Shown here piece by piece: positions 12,674 through 12,875 of a stretch of 12,875 nucleotides of DNA (its first letter is position 1; every line of letters begins with the position of its first letter). The stretch covers positions 1 to 12,875 of the forward strand of contig CANSLE010000041.1 in the NCBI GenBank assembly GCA_947647645.1. The letters are read 5' to 3'. Source of the DNA: an uncultured Microbacterium sp. GTDB taxonomy: Bacteria > Actinomycetota > Actinomycetes > Actinomycetales > Microbacteriaceae. A program made the translations under genes and the position numbers. The notes under the pieces are model-generated. The model was not told the origin of the DNA. It did not search any database and saw only the letters and a program-made list of their open reading frames with translations.

Positions 12674-12875
12674 GTGGCAAACCCACGCGTGCACGAAATC
12701 GCCTCCGAGATCGGCGTCGACAGTAAAGTCGCCCTCGCGAAGCTGAAGGAGCTCGGCGAATACGTCAAGAGCCCCTCATCGACCATTGCGCCCCCGGTGG
12801 CGCGCAAGCTCCGCGCGGCCCTCGAGGCCGAGGGCGCAGCGAAGAAGCCGGCGGACTCCGCTGCCGCCCCGGCGG
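12674..12875 (+). CDS. infB: Translation initiation factor IF-2, N-terminal fragment (cut by window edge)
   Basis: IF-2 is the GTPase that brings initiator tRNA to the small ribosomal subunit. Only 67 codons are in the window. ANPRVHEIASEIGVDSK (2-18) followed by LAKLKELGEYVKSPSSTI and PPVARKLRAALE is the IF2_N helical module found at the start of actinobacterial IF-2, and the Ala/Lys-rich linker begins at about residue 52. The GTG start is supported by AGGAGA ending 3 nt before it. The GTPase domains lie beyond the window. Reading frame and family are clear despite the truncation. Confidence 0.96.
   Translation, partial: MANPRVHEIASEIGVDSKVALAKLKELGEYVKSPSSTIAPPVARKLRAALEAEGAAKKPADSAAAPA

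Overview
The window looks like chromosomal DNA of a high-GC actinobacterium, most likely Microbacteriaceae and perhaps Microbacterium. The reasons are very high G+C at third codon positions, frequent GTG starts, many leaderless promoters with a TAGGCT-like -10 box placed about 6 nt before the start codon, an actinobacterial NusA without C-terminal repeats, and the gene content. Genus is inferred from recall, not from any search.

Layout, left to right. (1) Minus strand 1-1321: the N-terminal 396 residues of a PhzE-type (anthranilate/ADIC synthase) enzyme. It is preceded by an 11-residue leader peptide with tandem Trp codons and a terminator hairpin, which together form a transcription attenuator. 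(2) Plus strand 1410-2561: ispG of the MEP isoprenoid pathway, divergent from the first unit. (3) Minus strand 2604-5791: treS and mak, overlapping by 4 nt. They convert trehalose to maltose and then to maltose-1-phosphate, the feed for GlgE glucan synthesis. (4) 5792-6182: an intergenic stretch with adjacent palindromes near treS and a possible C-terminal remnant of a dihydropteroate synthase (folP). (5) Plus strand 6183-7940: proS. (6) Minus strand 7969-9322: a DUF222/HNH (13E12-type) gene with a frameshift at a run of five C and an SOS-box-like operator over its promoter. (7) Plus strand 9420-10475: a long LOG-family (TIGR00730) protein. (8) Minus strand 10545-11174: an acetate-uptake-transporter-like membrane protein. 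(9) Plus strand 11236-12875: nusA, ylxR and the start of infB, with a micro-ORF before nusA and a chain of three overlapping micro-ORFs before infB.

The backbone ispG ... proS ... nusA-ylxR-infB is the usual actinobacterial order. The PhzE-type gene, treS-mak, and the DUF222, LOG and transporter genes lie beside or between these conserved genes, and the usual rimP is not found upstream of nusA.

The most interesting signals are non-coding or very short. They are the Trp attenuator on a PhzE-type rather than an ordinary trpE gene, the micro-ORF chain with competing hairpins around the infB ribosome binding site, the leaderless micro-ORF before nusA, and the SOS-box plus frameshift combination in the DUF222 gene. 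No rRNA, tRNA, CRISPR array or insertion sequence was seen.
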